A DNA stretch of 36,646 nt from an uncultured Pirellulaceae bacterium. Its GTDB lineage: Bacteria; Planctomycetota; Planctomycetia; Pirellulales; Pirellulaceae. The notes beneath the pieces were generated by a model. The model saw only the letters and a program-made list of their open reading frames with translations, had not been told where the DNA came from and did not search any database. The stretch's first letter is position 1. Each line of letters starts with the position of its first letter. The translations under genes were made by a program, and so were the position numbers. The stretch is from NCBI GenBank assembly GCA_937921995.1, contig CAKZVF010000009.1, positions 1 through 36,646 of the forward strand, given 5' to 3'. Below are positions 26,391 through 35,947 of the stretch, piece after piece.

Positions 26391-26451
26391 GCATTACTCT
26401 CCGCTAAAGACGGGTAGCACGAACCGGAACTGTATTTGGGGGTAGTTCCCA

Positions 26452-27471
26452 TCACTGCTTTTCTTGCTGTTTCGACTCCTTGTGAGATTCTGCTGTTTGT
26501 TTTTCGTCTACGACAGCCTTCTCTTTCGCAGCCTGTCTTGCGAGCCATGCTGCTTTATTCGCAGCCTGTTGTTCTTTTCGAAATTTCATCTTTCCTGCCC
26601 TGCTTATCATTGGGTCGAATCGCTTTTTAAAGTAAGCCCGAGCCTCCTCCATGGACTCTCCCATCGCTTCGATTTTCGCCACCAGATTGTGGTAATCTGT
26701 GATTTGCTGCGAGCTCGCGAAATCCGGCGAAATATTGGCCCTTACCAAAATATGCGTGAGTTTTGAACTGAAGTCATGATCATAGACACTGGGGTCACAA
26801 CCTTGATCAATGAGGAAGCTACAAATATCGTACTGACCATAATGAATTGCTGCGTACAACAGAACATTCCCACCACCCGAAAAATCTTTCAAGCAGTGGT
26901 TAACGTCTGCCCCCTTCTCAATCAACAACTTAATCCGCTCTTTTGAATCAGGTACTGCACCTTCAACAACCGAAAAAATCGGCGTTTCACCGCTTCTAAT
27001 TGAGCGTCCATCGATCAAATTCGGATCGCCACCGTTCTCAAAAACGGCCTTAAAGTAAGGAAAATAGGTTCGGCATGCCATGTGTGTAACGGAATCCCCT
27101 TTCGTGAAACCGTTAGGGACGCCTAGGTCGCTCGTGATATAAACATTCGGATCTGCCCCCGCTCTCAATAGCATTTCAAATCGCGACAGCTTCTCATCAG
27201 GGAACGCCCACATCAATGGCGTCATGTTGTCTTTGCCTTTCGCATTGACATCCACACCTCCGGCAATCAACGCCTCGATCTCCTTCAAATCATCTTTCTC
27301 GATCGCGCGGCAAAGTTCTATCACTTTTGGGTCAGCGAAAAAATCTTCTGCCTTCCAACCCAACTTTTGATGCAACGTCTTCTCCGAGACTTGAGCATCG
27401 CAACCGGTGGATGCGGACAGCATTGCCGCGATCAAACTTAAAACGATGACGAAATTACGTTTTGCGCACAT
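26452..27471 (-). CDS. Ankyrin-repeat lipoprotein, putative immunity protein
   Basis: 339 aa. Signal peptide with a lipobox ending STGC (Cys24), so probably a lipoprotein. Ankyrin units are recognisable at about 50-90 (LKEIEALIAGGVDVNAKGKD and NMTPLMWAF), 95-130, 150-180 and 185-245 (KLLIEKGADVNH; VLLYAAIHYGQYDICSFLID). The C-terminal ~60 residues are Ala/Lys/Gln/Glu-rich and helical. The gene begins 3 nt after the stop of the RTX-lipase gene, with its GGAGAG site (27478-27483) inside that gene's last codons, so the two are translationally coupled. Ankyrin proteins are among the known immunity families of polymorphic toxins; with the export signal this suggests neutralisation of the lipase domain in the periplasm. 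Inferred, not shown. Confidence 0.85.
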   Translation of the reverse strand: MCAKRNFVIVLSLIAAMLSASTGCDAQVSEKTLHQKLGWKAEDFFADPKVIELCRAIEKDDLKEIEALIAGGVDVNAKGKDNMTPLMWAFPDEKLSRFEMLLRAGADPNVYITSDLGVPNGFTKGDSVTHMACRTYFPYFKAVFENGGDPNLIDGRSIRSGETPIFSVVEGAVPDSKERIKLLIEKGADVNHCLKDFSGGGNVLLYAAIHYGQYDICSFLIDQGCDPSVYDHDFSSKLTHILVRANISPDFASSQQITDYHNLVAKIEAMGESMEEARAYFKKRFDPMISRAGKMKFRKEQQAANKAAWLARQAAKEKAVVDEKQTAESHKESKQQEKQ

Positions 27472-27474
27472 GCA

Positions 27475-30400
27475 TTACTCTCCGCTGAATACTGGATAGT
27501 CTGAGCCTACGTAATATCCCAACAGGTCGATCTCGTTAGTCTCATCAACCAGCAATCCGTGCAGAACTGCGTCCCCAACGTGGGATAAGCCCATTAGCGA
27601 TGCACCAGAAACATTGGCAATGGCCGCTCCTCCTAATCCAAGCGAAAGGAAAGATGCCGTTACCGAGGCAACAGCAACACCCGCCATCGCCCGGTCATAA
27701 GGACCATCCATCCGAAGGCGTGTTCCCAACGCTGACACAATTCCCGGTGCGAAATCCTGAAAATTGCTGAGGGCATCGAAATCGACATAGTAGGCATCAA
27801 TCAATCCTCCGGCATTTTGATATCGCGCGATCGAGCCGGGCACGATTTCAATTTTTTGCCCGTTGATTTCTAAAACTTCACCCGCCAAATTCCGGCGATA
27901 GAGCGAATTTTCACTCAGGCCGGCAGCATTGTAAGTTTGAGCATGAAAACCAGTCACGACCGACGCCGCTGAAGCTAAACCACCGCCCAATGAGTGTCCT
28001 GAAAAGGAGAGATTTGGAAGATCTTCGCGTTGGAGAAGATCAGCAAGTCGGATCGCACTTGCATACTGAGGCGAAGTCAAACCCAATCCCTGCCGAATAT
28101 CGTCTATCACATCCACCGCTGACGGATCAGTTCCCGCAAACGCAACAATATAAGTTTCGTCCTCAGGCGCCAAATAATCCTGGTAAAACGCCTCCTTGAA
28201 TCCTGGCGTCACGAGAAATTGCTCATTGTAAAGAAGCTCAACCGCCCTAGCGTCAATTCCCAATTCGCGTAATTCATCCTTAGACAACCGCTTCAAGGCA
28301 AAATCCATAAGATCAGACGGAACATCGTTGACGCCATAGACGCCGCGTGCGGTCAGCTCTCCACGCACTTCAACTCGCTGCTGCAACGCGGTGAAGAAAT
28401 GCCGTTCTTGCACAACAAGAAATTTCACTTCATCAGTCAACACATCCGTCGCGACGCCATTATCTTCGATCAAAAGCGTGGCTTTGATGAACAAGTTAGT
28501 GCGACCAACAGAGTTCTCCAGCTCCGCCAAAGTTGCCCCCAACGAAACTGCTTTTCCGTCAATGTAGAAAACAACTTCTCCGGTAGCCGAATCATAATTC
28601 AGGTCAGACAGCGAATATTCTCCTTGTACAAAAATCCTGTCCCCGCCTTGCCCCACTTCCTGATCTATCGGATTTTGGTTCTTATCTTTTGTCCAAACCC
28701 AAAAGACACCTGAGGCGATTGGATCGAAATCAAACCTAACTTTCAAATCGTTTTCATCAGTATCAATTCCCGCTGGTAACCGAATCACTACCGGAGTAAA
28801 TTGGTCAACGATGTCGGTATCATTGTCACCTACTTGATTGGATGATTTGAAGACCAGCTTCCCCAAACCATACTCATTGTCCTCTAGGTCTTCCGAATAT
28901 TTATCATCTACGGGCAGCGCGAAACCGTCATCGTTATTGCTATCAATGTCCAGATCAAAGGAAAGCGTGATTAGTTTTATGCGATCCTGAACTTCTCCTT
29001 CAAACACCGTGAATTGGGATCCAACATCAACGTTATCAACTTCAAATTTTGCCCGGATAAATAGCACTTTGTAGTCTTCTGAGTCAAACAGGCTTTCCAC
29101 AAACACTGAATGATCTACGTCGCTGTCAAACTCTGTGTTGCGAGTAAAAACTTCTTCGGTCCGCTCCCGGTCTTTCCAGATTCGCACTTGCGAGCCATTA
29201 AAGATGAGCTGTGTATGACCCGCCACAGGCGAATCGACTTTATGGATCTTTAGTTCCGTCAGCTCGCGCTCTTGATCGGCATCTTCGGGGATTGGTTGAA
29301 TGAATCCTCCAAAAATGTCCTCTTTTTCGTCGTTAAACTCTGAGCCATCTGCATTTATCACGTCTAGGTCGACTTGTGGAAGGTGGAGTGTTGCAGACTT
29401 GTTCCGTACTAAAAATACATCGCTGGAGTCGTCTTCTACCCCCAAAATTCCTTCTTGGTCCTCGATAATAATTAAAGACTGGCTTGAATCTGGACGTTCG
29501 ATCTTGGCGGTGTAGTCATAGTCTGGAGCTTCTAAATTTGAGCCCCGATGAATAATCTGGACCTCATGAGATATCCCGCGCTCCAGCGTATAGGTGTCCG
29601 TTTCCACTTCTCCAAAGACAGTTGCCTGATGTAACACAGGCCCGACCTTCAAATCGTACCGTTCGGAGTGACTGCCGCTATGATCGCCAACGGTCAAAAC
29701 TAATTCAGCAACATCTTCAAATTGCGGTTCCCGCCCCCCATCCTCTGGATCATTGGGGTCGCTGCCCTGATCAATTTCATCGAAATCGCTTGTTCCGTCC
29801 CCATCACTGTCGCTGCTGTCTGGATCGGTAGAGTAAATTTGCTCCTGCAATTCACTCAACCCATCGCCGTCAGAATCACCCAACGGATCGTTCTCTTGTG
29901 TGGGATCAAGATTGTCAGATTCATTCTCGAACCCATCTCCCAAAAGATCGCCATCGGTGTCAAATTTTTCTGGGTCGGTCCCGATCTGACCTTCCTCCAC
30001 CCCAGACAATCCATCGCCATCTCCGTCGTAGTCCGACTCAAACAGAATGTCTCTTACTGAATCATCGTCAACAATGTCATTTCCATCCGAGCTCAAAACA
30101 TAGGTATCGAGTCCATCTTGGCCCTCAAGAAGATCATTTCCCTGAAATCCCAAGAGGAGATCGTCACCCGATCCACCTAAAAGACGGTTGTCACTGGCGT
30201 TACCGATTATCGTATCATGAAAATTGGAACCGATAACATTTTCAATATCTGGAGTTAAACGCAGATCGAGATTTAAGGGCGTATCAGATTGTGAAAAATC
30301 AAATGTGTCAGTTCCACTGCCGACGTCTTCAACTATGAACACGTCTTCGTACCGAAAATCCGGTGTAAAACGGTAAGTGTCATCTCCTCCGCCACCGAAA

Positions 30401-32214
30401 ACTTCTTTCGTATACTGATTACCAGTGATGATGTCTTTGCTTTCACTGCCCAAAACCCTTTCAATTTCCGCAGAACTCGCCCAAGCACGCGTCAAATCGA
30501 TTGGAGGATTGACGCCCAAACCCGAAAAATCTAGCGTGTCATATCCTTCGTCAAGCGACTCGAAGATTGTCACACCAAAGTGACCTACGCGGTACGTGTC
30601 ATCGCCGTCACCTCCAGAAAAGCCTGCACTACTTCCTGCAAGGTAATCATCGTAAGCCGTTCCAAACACGTGGTTGAACGTTGGGGTAGGACTGTAGTCT
30701 AATCGAATATTAAGCTTTCTTCCGTCGGCTGTGTTCCTTGCTACGTTCTGATACCCTCGTCCTCCCAGATTGAAATTGACCCCCACTCCAAACTCTAAAG
30801 AACTAAAATCTACGGAGTTTGAGCCTTCGAGGTCAGAAATATAGTCACTCCCCAAATCTTCCTCGCCAGCAAAGATATAGCGATCACGCCCCTCACTGCC
30901 GATTACGACATCGTTGCCTGAGCCTCCATTTAGCAAATCGTCACCTGCACCCGATTTCAAAATATCATCACCATCTCCCCCGATCAGCTCATACGCTGAG
31001 CTTGTCCGGGCACTTCCGACAACTTGAATATCATCGTTCCCCGAAAGACCAAAAACCCGAACAAAATCTGCGTTAGCAATATCCAACGGAATCGAAGTAC
31101 CATCGACAGTCACATGGTCACTGAATATTTGGATGCTTTCACTAGAATCGGTGCCATAGATATCGATATTTCCATTCTCATATACATGGGAGAATGCAGA
31201 CTCTCCCACTGAACTGAATCTAATTCGGTCTCGTTCGACATGGCCAATGTCGACGAAGATGTCCTGATTATCTTCGGTAAACACATCGTCGCCAAAATTG
31301 CCATTTATCCGGTCAACGCCGCCTCCTCCCGTTAAATCGTCATCGCCGTTACCGCCTAACAGGCGGTCGTCCCCGGAGCCACCGGAAAGAGCATCTGCGT
31401 TATCCCCTCCGCTGATCCAATCATCACCCGCCCCTCCGCTTAGATCGTCACGGCCTTCCCCACCGTAAATTGAATCGTCGCCGTTGTGCCCAAACAGCAC
31501 GTCGTTTCCCTCTTGTCCAAACAATCGGTCAGACTCGGTGCCTCCAAGCAGGACATCGGCCCCTGCGCCCCCATAGAGCAAATCGTCGCCTGCGCCACCG
31601 ATGAGAGAATCACTATCGGTGTTCCCTGAAAGCCAATCATTGCCCGATCCACCTTCAAGTGTATCCGCACCGGCACCGCCTATAATAACGTCGTCGCCAT
31701 TGCCCCCTACCAAGCGATCATTGCCGGCGTTGCCAATAATTCGGTCATTGCCATCGTTTCCAAAAATCAGGTCCGTAGCGCCGCTGCCTCTCAGGACATC
31801 GTCTCCGGCATGCCCAAATATTTTCTTTGTAAGCGGTGAACTACTGTAGATCGCATCATCGCCACTTCCCCCGTAGACAACGATCTCGGTAATTAATAGG
31901 TTGTTGAAAACCGCGAATATAGCGTCTGGCTGACCTGCGTTTATAGAAATATTTGTTCCTACCGAATCATCACCTGCCACGACAATTACATCATCAAGTG
32001 AACTGCCAAGAACTGTGACAATTCCAGCATCCTCAGAAATGGACGCCAGCATTTTCCGATCCTCAAGTTTCTCAAAGGCCAACGCTAAAGGGGCGACGGA
32101 CCGGGTGCGAACGTGAGACTTGCGTGAGCGCCGCAGGTTCCGAAAACAAGAAAACAGTTTAGCGAGGGGGGCAGTTTGGGCATGGCTTGGCAATCCTTTA
32201 GCGAAAGATAACAA
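27475..32214 (-). CDS. Giant RTX calcium-binding exoprotein with C-terminal lipase-like domain
   Basis: 1579 aa. N-terminus: basic RNLRRSRKSHVRTRSV, then FEKLEDRKMLA (about 48-57), the LExRxLA element of planctomycete extracellular proteins. RTX nonapeptides (GGxGxDxx) at about 115-314, 411-450, and dispersed to about 710. Asp-rich thrombospondin-type-3-like repeats (DGDGLSGVEEGQIGTDP) at about 728-827. A ~450-residue middle region without recognised motifs. The C-terminal ~280 residues contain TYIVAFAGTD (1354-1363) and GHSLGGG (1406-1412, nucleophile Ser1408), a lipase class 3/alpha-beta-hydrolase pattern, then His residues at 1545 and 1552 in LSHVGDAVLHGLL and a hydrophobic stretch (about 1508-1537). 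It resembles a secreted, calcium-folded effector with a lipid-hydrolysing tip. Followed by a coupled ankyrin lipoprotein gene. No type I secretion genes are in the window. Confidence 0.88.
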   Translation of the reverse strand: MLSFAKGLPSHAQTAPLAKLFSCFRNLRRSRKSHVRTRSVAPLALAFEKLEDRKMLASISEDAGIVTVLGSSLDDVIVVAGDDSVGTNISINAGQPDAIFAVFNNLLITEIVVYGGSGDDAIYSSSPLTKKIFGHAGDDVLRGSGATDLIFGNDGNDRIIGNAGNDRLVGGNGDDVIIGGAGADTLEGGSGNDWLSGNTDSDSLIGGAGDDLLYGGAGADVLLGGTESDRLFGQEGNDVLFGHNGDDSIYGGEGRDDLSGGAGDDWISGGDNADALSGGSGDDRLLGGNGDDDLTGGGGVDRINGNFGDDVFTEDNQDIFVDIGHVERDRIRFSSVGESAFSHVYENGNIDIYGTDSSESIQIFSDHVTVDGTSIPLDIANADFVRVFGLSGNDDIQVVGSARTSSAYELIGGDGDDILKSGAGDDLLNGGSGNDVVIGSEGRDRYIFAGEEDLGSDYISDLEGSNSVDFSSLEFGVGVNFNLGGRGYQNVARNTADGRKLNIRLDYSPTPTFNHVFGTAYDDYLAGSSAGFSGGDGDDTYRVGHFGVTIFESLDEGYDTLDFSGLGVNPPIDLTRAWASSAEIERVLGSESKDIITGNQYTKEVFGGGGDDTYRFTPDFRYEDVFIVEDVGSGTDTFDFSQSDTPLNLDLRLTPDIENVIGSNFHDTIIGNASDNRLLGGSGDDLLLGFQGNDLLEGQDGLDTYVLSSDGNDIVDDDSVRDILFESDYDGDGDGLSGVEEGQIGTDPEKFDTDGDLLGDGFENESDNLDPTQENDPLGDSDGDGLSELQEQIYSTDPDSSDSDGDGTSDFDEIDQGSDPNDPEDGGREPQFEDVAELVLTVGDHSGSHSERYDLKVGPVLHQATVFGEVETDTYTLERGISHEVQIIHRGSNLEAPDYDYTAKIERPDSSQSLIIIEDQEGILGVEDDSSDVFLVRNKSATLHLPQVDLDVINADGSEFNDEKEDIFGGFIQPIPEDADQERELTELKIHKVDSPVAGHTQLIFNGSQVRIWKDRERTEEVFTRNTEFDSDVDHSVFVESLFDSEDYKVLFIRAKFEVDNVDVGSQFTVFEGEVQDRIKLITLSFDLDIDSNNDDGFALPVDDKYSEDLEDNEYGLGKLVFKSSNQVGDNDTDIVDQFTPVVIRLPAGIDTDENDLKVRFDFDPIASGVFWVWTKDKNQNPIDQEVGQGGDRIFVQGEYSLSDLNYDSATGEVVFYIDGKAVSLGATLAELENSVGRTNLFIKATLLIEDNGVATDVLTDEVKFLVVQERHFFTALQQRVEVRGELTARGVYGVNDVPSDLMDFALKRLSKDELRELGIDARAVELLYNEQFLVTPGFKEAFYQDYLAPEDETYIVAFAGTDPSAVDVIDDIRQGLGLTSPQYASAIRLADLLQREDLPNLSFSGHSLGGGLASAASVVTGFHAQTYNAAGLSENSLYRRNLAGEVLEINGQKIEIVPGSIARYQNAGGLIDAYYVDFDALSNFQDFAPGIVSALGTRLRMDGPYDRAMAGVAVASVTASFLSLGLGGAAIANVSGASLMGLSHVGDAVLHGLLVDETNEIDLLGYYVGSDYPVFSGE
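27478..27483 (-). promoter_or_regulatory. Shine-Dalgarno site of the ankyrin gene inside the RTX gene
   Basis: GGAGAG (minus strand) encodes the final Gly-Glu of the RTX protein and stands 6 nt before the ankyrin ATG at 27471. The same site is preserved before the decayed copy at 26390. Confidence 0.7.
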
Positions 32215-32434
32215 ACAATTGAAACAACGATATGTACTTAAGTTCTTCTGTCTTCTGAGTCATCTTGGTTATAAGGAATGAGCAAGTCGCGTCAACTCCG
32301 CACACCGGTTCAGAATTTTTACGGCGTGAAGCGACTGCTCTAACTGTTCTGTATCGCAACTCTGGCGGAGGTCAGGTTCAAGCCAGCAGATTCAAAATCC
32401 CCAACCTGTTCCCAAGAAGTCACTCGCTCAATTA

Positions 32435-32736
32435 TCATTGGTCGAGATCAAACCAGTTGTGCCGTTGCGACGATCCTAGGATGAGACCTACGAACTGAAC
32501 ATGGTCATCGAAGGAGCGGTAGAGAAGGACGTATGGAAATTTCCGCAGCCGTAACCCACGAACGTTATTGTGGATGATGGGGAACCCTCGGAAGCCGAGG
32601 CCACAAGTTCTATCTTGGCTTGAACTTCGTCCCGCAGCTTGTTCCCAACGGTGGGCGAAATCCCATCGTAGTAATTGGTTGCACTCTTAAGGTCGGCAAC
32701 GAAGTTTGGGTCGAAGCGACGCAGTTTAGCGTTCAT
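32435..32736 (-). pseudogene. ParE/RelE-family toxin with a mid-gene frameshift
   Basis: From the ATG at 32736 the frame reads MNAKLRRFDPNFVADLKSAT and NYYDGISPTVGNKLRDEVQA to ELVASASEG, the N-terminal half of a ParE-like toxin, then diverges. The next frame continues GFPIIHNNVRGLRLRKFPYV and LLYRSFDDHVQFVGLILGSS to a stop at 32435, the typical C-terminal half. A single lost base in the short C-run at 32585-32587 (GGGG to GGG on the coding strand) would explain it. The unshifted frame gives an 82-aa protein ending at 32488 that lacks the conserved strands. The ATG overlaps the antitoxin 3' end by 11 nt. Confidence 0.85.
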
Positions 32737-32935
32737 TTATCCGACGCCACATTTCATCTTCTTCAATTGCGATTTCCGGGTTCGCGTCCAAAGCAGCACA
32801 GCGTCGATCAATTTCTCGTTTGACACCATCGGACAATTCTATTGGTGCGTCCGAACTAGCGATTTGATCCCAGAGTTGGAAAACCAATTCGATTTTTTGA
32901 TTCGGCGGTAGATTGTGAAGGTTTGAAGGATCCAT
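32726..32935 (-). CDS. Addiction-module antitoxin
   Basis: 69 aa: LPPNQKIELVFQLWDQIASS, then LSDGVKREIDRRCAALDANP and MWRRINER. This is the standard two-helix antitoxin of RelE/ParE modules (putative addiction module component), with the conserved E-I-x-R-R-x-x-x-x-x-x-x-P core. Its stop overlaps the toxin start, as usual for coupled TA pairs. The frame is intact. It probably binds the toxin and represses its own operon. Confidence 0.85.
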   Translation of the reverse strand: MDPSNLHNLPPNQKIELVFQLWDQIASSDAPIELSDGVKREIDRRCAALDANPEIAIEEDEMWRRINER

Positions 32936-33057
32936 GCCCCAATTATACCAAATCTATTGCGAGGAATTAGCGAAAAACAGCCAGGAATTTGGTTCGTATA
33001 ATTACGCGATCTGGCAGAGGTGAATAACGTATTGCTGTCCAAACCTTCGAGCCGTTA

Positions 33058-34887
33058 CTAAAATTCCAACTTCTTATCATCCGCACCGGGCGCGAAATTA
33101 CTGCGGAACAGTTCGGTTCCTTCGGCTTTCTTACCCCAGTCCACTTCGACGCGGTTGTCGCCCAGCACGATGCGAGTCAGCTTGTCCTTCATCGCCATTG
33201 CGACCTGTTGGTACTCATTATTAAAAGCCAGGTTGTTCGTCTCGCCCGGGTCTCTGCTGATGTGGTACAGCGCCGGATCCAGATCTTTGAAACTGGCTTG
33301 CTGAGCCCATTGCATGTTCTTGCCCTTTTTTCCCGCCGGGCGAGTTTGCATTGAGAACACGAACTCTTTCGTTCGGATATAGGCACGAGGCCCCGTAACG
33401 GCATGACTTTCCCCAATCACATAATCACGCGGCGGCTGCTCGCCAGAAACGACTTTCGCCAGATCGACGCCGTCCAAGTAGTCAAACGAGTCCTCGTTTA
33501 TATCAGCACCGGCAGCGGCAAGAATCGTCGGCGCGACGTCCACGAACTCGGTGAAGTCGCGCACGACATTGTCCGCGGGGAAGGCTTTCTGATCCGATGA
33601 CACAACGATAATCGGATTGTGGCAGTCGACATCCCACGGCGTAAACTTGGACACCGCACCATGGTCATTCAATTTCCATCCATGATCCCCGACAACATAC
33701 ACGATCAACCACGGTTGCTTTTGCTGCTGACTGTACTCAATGAAGGCGTCGACGGACTGACCGATCAGCTGATCACCGTAAGCACAGAACGCATAATAGT
33801 CTTGGATCATGGCCTGTTTTTCGGCGTCCGTAAAGTGATCCGAAAAACCGTGCTTGACCATCTTCTTCAGCTGTTGAGGCATGGTCTCGAATTCCTTTTC
33901 ATCAAAGACCGGCACGTCGTAGTTGTACTGTTGAAAGCGCTTCCTGTAGTCCGCTGGCGGCAGCACCGGCGTATGCGGAAAATCAAATCCGATATGGCAG
34001 AACAGGGGCTTTGAAGTATCCACGCCCTCGTAAGTTTGTGATCCCACGTCAAATTTGCGATTTGCGTTCTTCAGGTAGTCGCCAAAGATCGAGGCGTAGT
34101 AACCATCGCGCGTCTTGCCGGCTTTCCGAGCACTCACGCCGGACAAGATCATACCTTTGTCGACGTGTTTGCCTTTCTTTTGGTTGTAGTGACGTAGGAG
34201 ATCGTACTTCTGAATGGTCCGCGCGGCGGTGCCTGCGAATTCGGGCATGACCTTCTCTAACTCCAACGAGCAATATTCGAACTTGCCTTCGGGCGTCACG
34301 AAAAACTCAAGGCTCTGAATTGGCGGATCTAACTTCACGCCGTTGATTTCCTTAAACCAATCTTTGCCCCAAGCACAAAGGCCATCTTTGGCAAGGTCTT
34401 TGAAGTAGAAGCTCTGCTGGTAAATCGGATGCGGCCGCGCGTAGCTTTTCTCAATCGTTCTTACGCGCACGCCAAGCTTGCCAACATGTGTCGTTTGATA
34501 ACCGATCGCCGCCATGTTTTCAGGCAGAGTCGGCCGGCAGTGCTGAGCGTTGTTGTTGTGATACTCAAATCCATAAATACCCGACCGAAACGGATACCGC
34601 CCATAGTGCAAAGACGCCCGAGACGGAGCACACCCCATGGCTTGGCAATAAGTGTTTATAAAAGTCGTGCCCATCTTTGCCAGCCGATCCGTATGGGGCG
34701 ATTCGACATAGCCCAGCGCGCTCATCTCTTGCCCGTGGAGCATTTTGTTGAACGCCCGAATCGAATCGTAGCGATGGTCATCGGTCAGGATCCACAAGAC
34801 ATTCGGCTGTTCGGCCAGCACATCCTCTGGAAAACCGGTGGCTGAAACAGCCAGCAAAATGATCGCCAAAATTTTCCAATGATGCAT
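33058..34887 (-). CDS. Secreted sulfatase (formylglycine-dependent, type I)
   Basis: 609 aa from the ATG at 34887, which puts a signal peptide ([16 protein letters not shown]) at the very N-terminus; a start at 34944 would add 19 basic residues. The active site [12 protein letters not shown] contains C-x-P-S-R, where Cys86 is converted to formylglycine. Metal ligands are suggested by ILTDDHR (Asp36, Asp37) and [12 protein letters not shown]. It hydrolyses sulfate esters, probably of algal or animal polysaccharides, in the periplasm or outside. The large sulfatase repertoire is a hallmark of marine planctomycetes. Substrate unknown. No carbohydrate-active neighbour is present. Confidence 0.94.
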   Translation of the reverse strand: MHHWKILAIILLAVSATGFPEDVLAEQPNVLWILTDDHRYDSIRAFNKMLHGQEMSALGYVESPHTDRLAKMGTTFINTYCQAMGCAPSRASLHYGRYPFRSGIYGFEYHNNNAQHCRPTLPENMAAIGYQTTHVGKLGVRVRTIEKSYARPHPIYQQSFYFKDLAKDGLCAWGKDWFKEINGVKLDPPIQSLEFFVTPEGKFEYCSLELEKVMPEFAGTAARTIQKYDLLRHYNQKKGKHVDKGMILSGVSARKAGKTRDGYYASIFGDYLKNANRKFDVGSQTYEGVDTSKPLFCHIGFDFPHTPVLPPADYRKRFQQYNYDVPVFDEKEFETMPQQLKKMVKHGFSDHFTDAEKQAMIQDYYAFCAYGDQLIGQSVDAFIEYSQQQKQPWLIVYVVGDHGWKLNDHGAVSKFTPWDVDCHNPIIVVSSDQKAFPADNVVRDFTEFVDVAPTILAAAGADINEDSFDYLDGVDLAKVVSGEQPPRDYVIGESHAVTGPRAYIRTKEFVFSMQTRPAGKKGKNMQWAQQASFKDLDPALYHISRDPGETNNLAFNNEYQQVAMAMKDKLTRIVLGDNRVEVDWGKKAEGTELFRSNFAPGADDKKLEF

Positions 34888-35323
34888 TAACCTGTTCTCC
34901 AGAAGTTTCGGCTTGCGCTGTTTGTTCGACTTCATCGTAGCCAATCGCCAGGCGCAGAAGGCCCAACGAACAAGAAATATAAAGAATCGACGAAATGGTG
35001 GCAGATGGGTTGGCTCGAATCAATTTCTACCAATCTGTGTACCGATGACATGGCGATGGAGCATAATAACCTGATTTTCACACGCGCGTTCGCGGAAGCA
35101 AATTCCTCTACGGTCTTCACCTTATCGCGATCGCTTTCGCGTTTGGCTCGACCGCCTCCGTTGCGGATCTCTCAGAGGCAGCAAAAACCGGCTGGGCGAC
35201 GGATTTTCTGCCACAATTTGTGGCTCTTCGGCGAATCAACCCGCTATTCAACGTTCATTTGCGTAGTTATATTATTGCCCTTGAAAATCAACACGGGCCC
35301 CCATTCCACTGACACGGATCACC
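34888..35323. other. Divergent intergenic region, no gene seen
   Basis: Holds the promoters of the sulfatase (leftward) and the histone-like gene (rightward). A short palindrome, ccacaatttgtgg, occurs at about 35211-35223. No other structure was supported. Confidence 0.4.
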
Positions 35324-35770
35324 ATGGCTAAAAAAGCTGCCAAGAAGAAAGCTGCGACTAAAAAAGCGGCGACCAAGAAAAAAGCCGCTCCTAAGAAGGC
35401 CACCAAGAAAAAGGCGGCCAAAAAGTCCACGAAAAAGAAGGGCGCAGAGGACGACGAGGCCCCAGTAAAGAAGAAAAAGAAGAAGGCCAAGCGCAAAACG
35501 AAGAAACAGGCCCTCGAAGATATTCGCTTACGAGCCTATTGGGGTGTCTTCAATCATGCGATGAAGCGCGTTGCCCTCTACGAGTTCAATCAACGCAAGG
35601 CCGCCGAAAAACGTGCCAAGGAACTCAGCCCTGAAGGCAAACCGCCACACTTTGTCATGAAAGTGAAAGAGGCCATCGAAGAGGTCGAGGTGGAAGATCC
35701 TGATGCAGAAACTGCAGCACCAAAAAAGGCGACCAAGAAAAAGGCCGCTAAGAAAAAGAAGAAAGCGTAA
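35324..35770 (+). CDS. Histone-H1-like lysine/alanine-rich DNA-binding protein
   Basis: 148 aa. The first ~60 residues are tandem AAKKK/ATKKK-type units with no hydrophobic core, like the C-terminal domain of eukaryotic histone H1 and bacterial Hc1/AlgP-type proteins. A short acidic break (GAEDDEAP) and a mixed, possibly folded segment follow (ALEDIRLRAYWGVFNHAMKR ... ALYEFNQRKAAEKRAKEL, about 63-100), then an acidic stretch, and a second basic tail (KKATKKKAAKKKKKA). Expected to bind DNA non-specifically and help compact the nucleoid, which is unusually condensed in planctomycetes. A single gene with its own promoter, preceded by no obvious Shine-Dalgarno. Confidence 0.85.
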   Translation: MAKKAAKKKAATKKAATKKKAAPKKATKKKAAKKSTKKKGAEDDEAPVKKKKKKAKRKTKKQALEDIRLRAYWGVFNHAMKRVALYEFNQRKAAEKRAKELSPEGKPPHFVMKVKEAIEEVEVEDPDAETAAPKKATKKKAAKKKKKA

Positions 35771-35947
35771 CGAGGGTAGCGGTGCTCCTTGAAAGGCCCC
35801 GCCGGAGGAAAAGTTCTCTGCAGATCTGGATAGATCTCAGAGATGCTCGTCCTTATGTCGACACCCAACGTTGCTCTTATAGCCCTCCAGGATTTCTTAA
35901 AGGCCCAAACCTTGACGGGAATCCACTACGCGAAATGAGCTCGTCGC

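Noticed and set aside
32265..32498. Plus-strand 77-aa frame beside the RTX gene
   Set aside because: It overlaps the C-terminal half of the frameshifted toxin on the other strand and shows no family resemblance.
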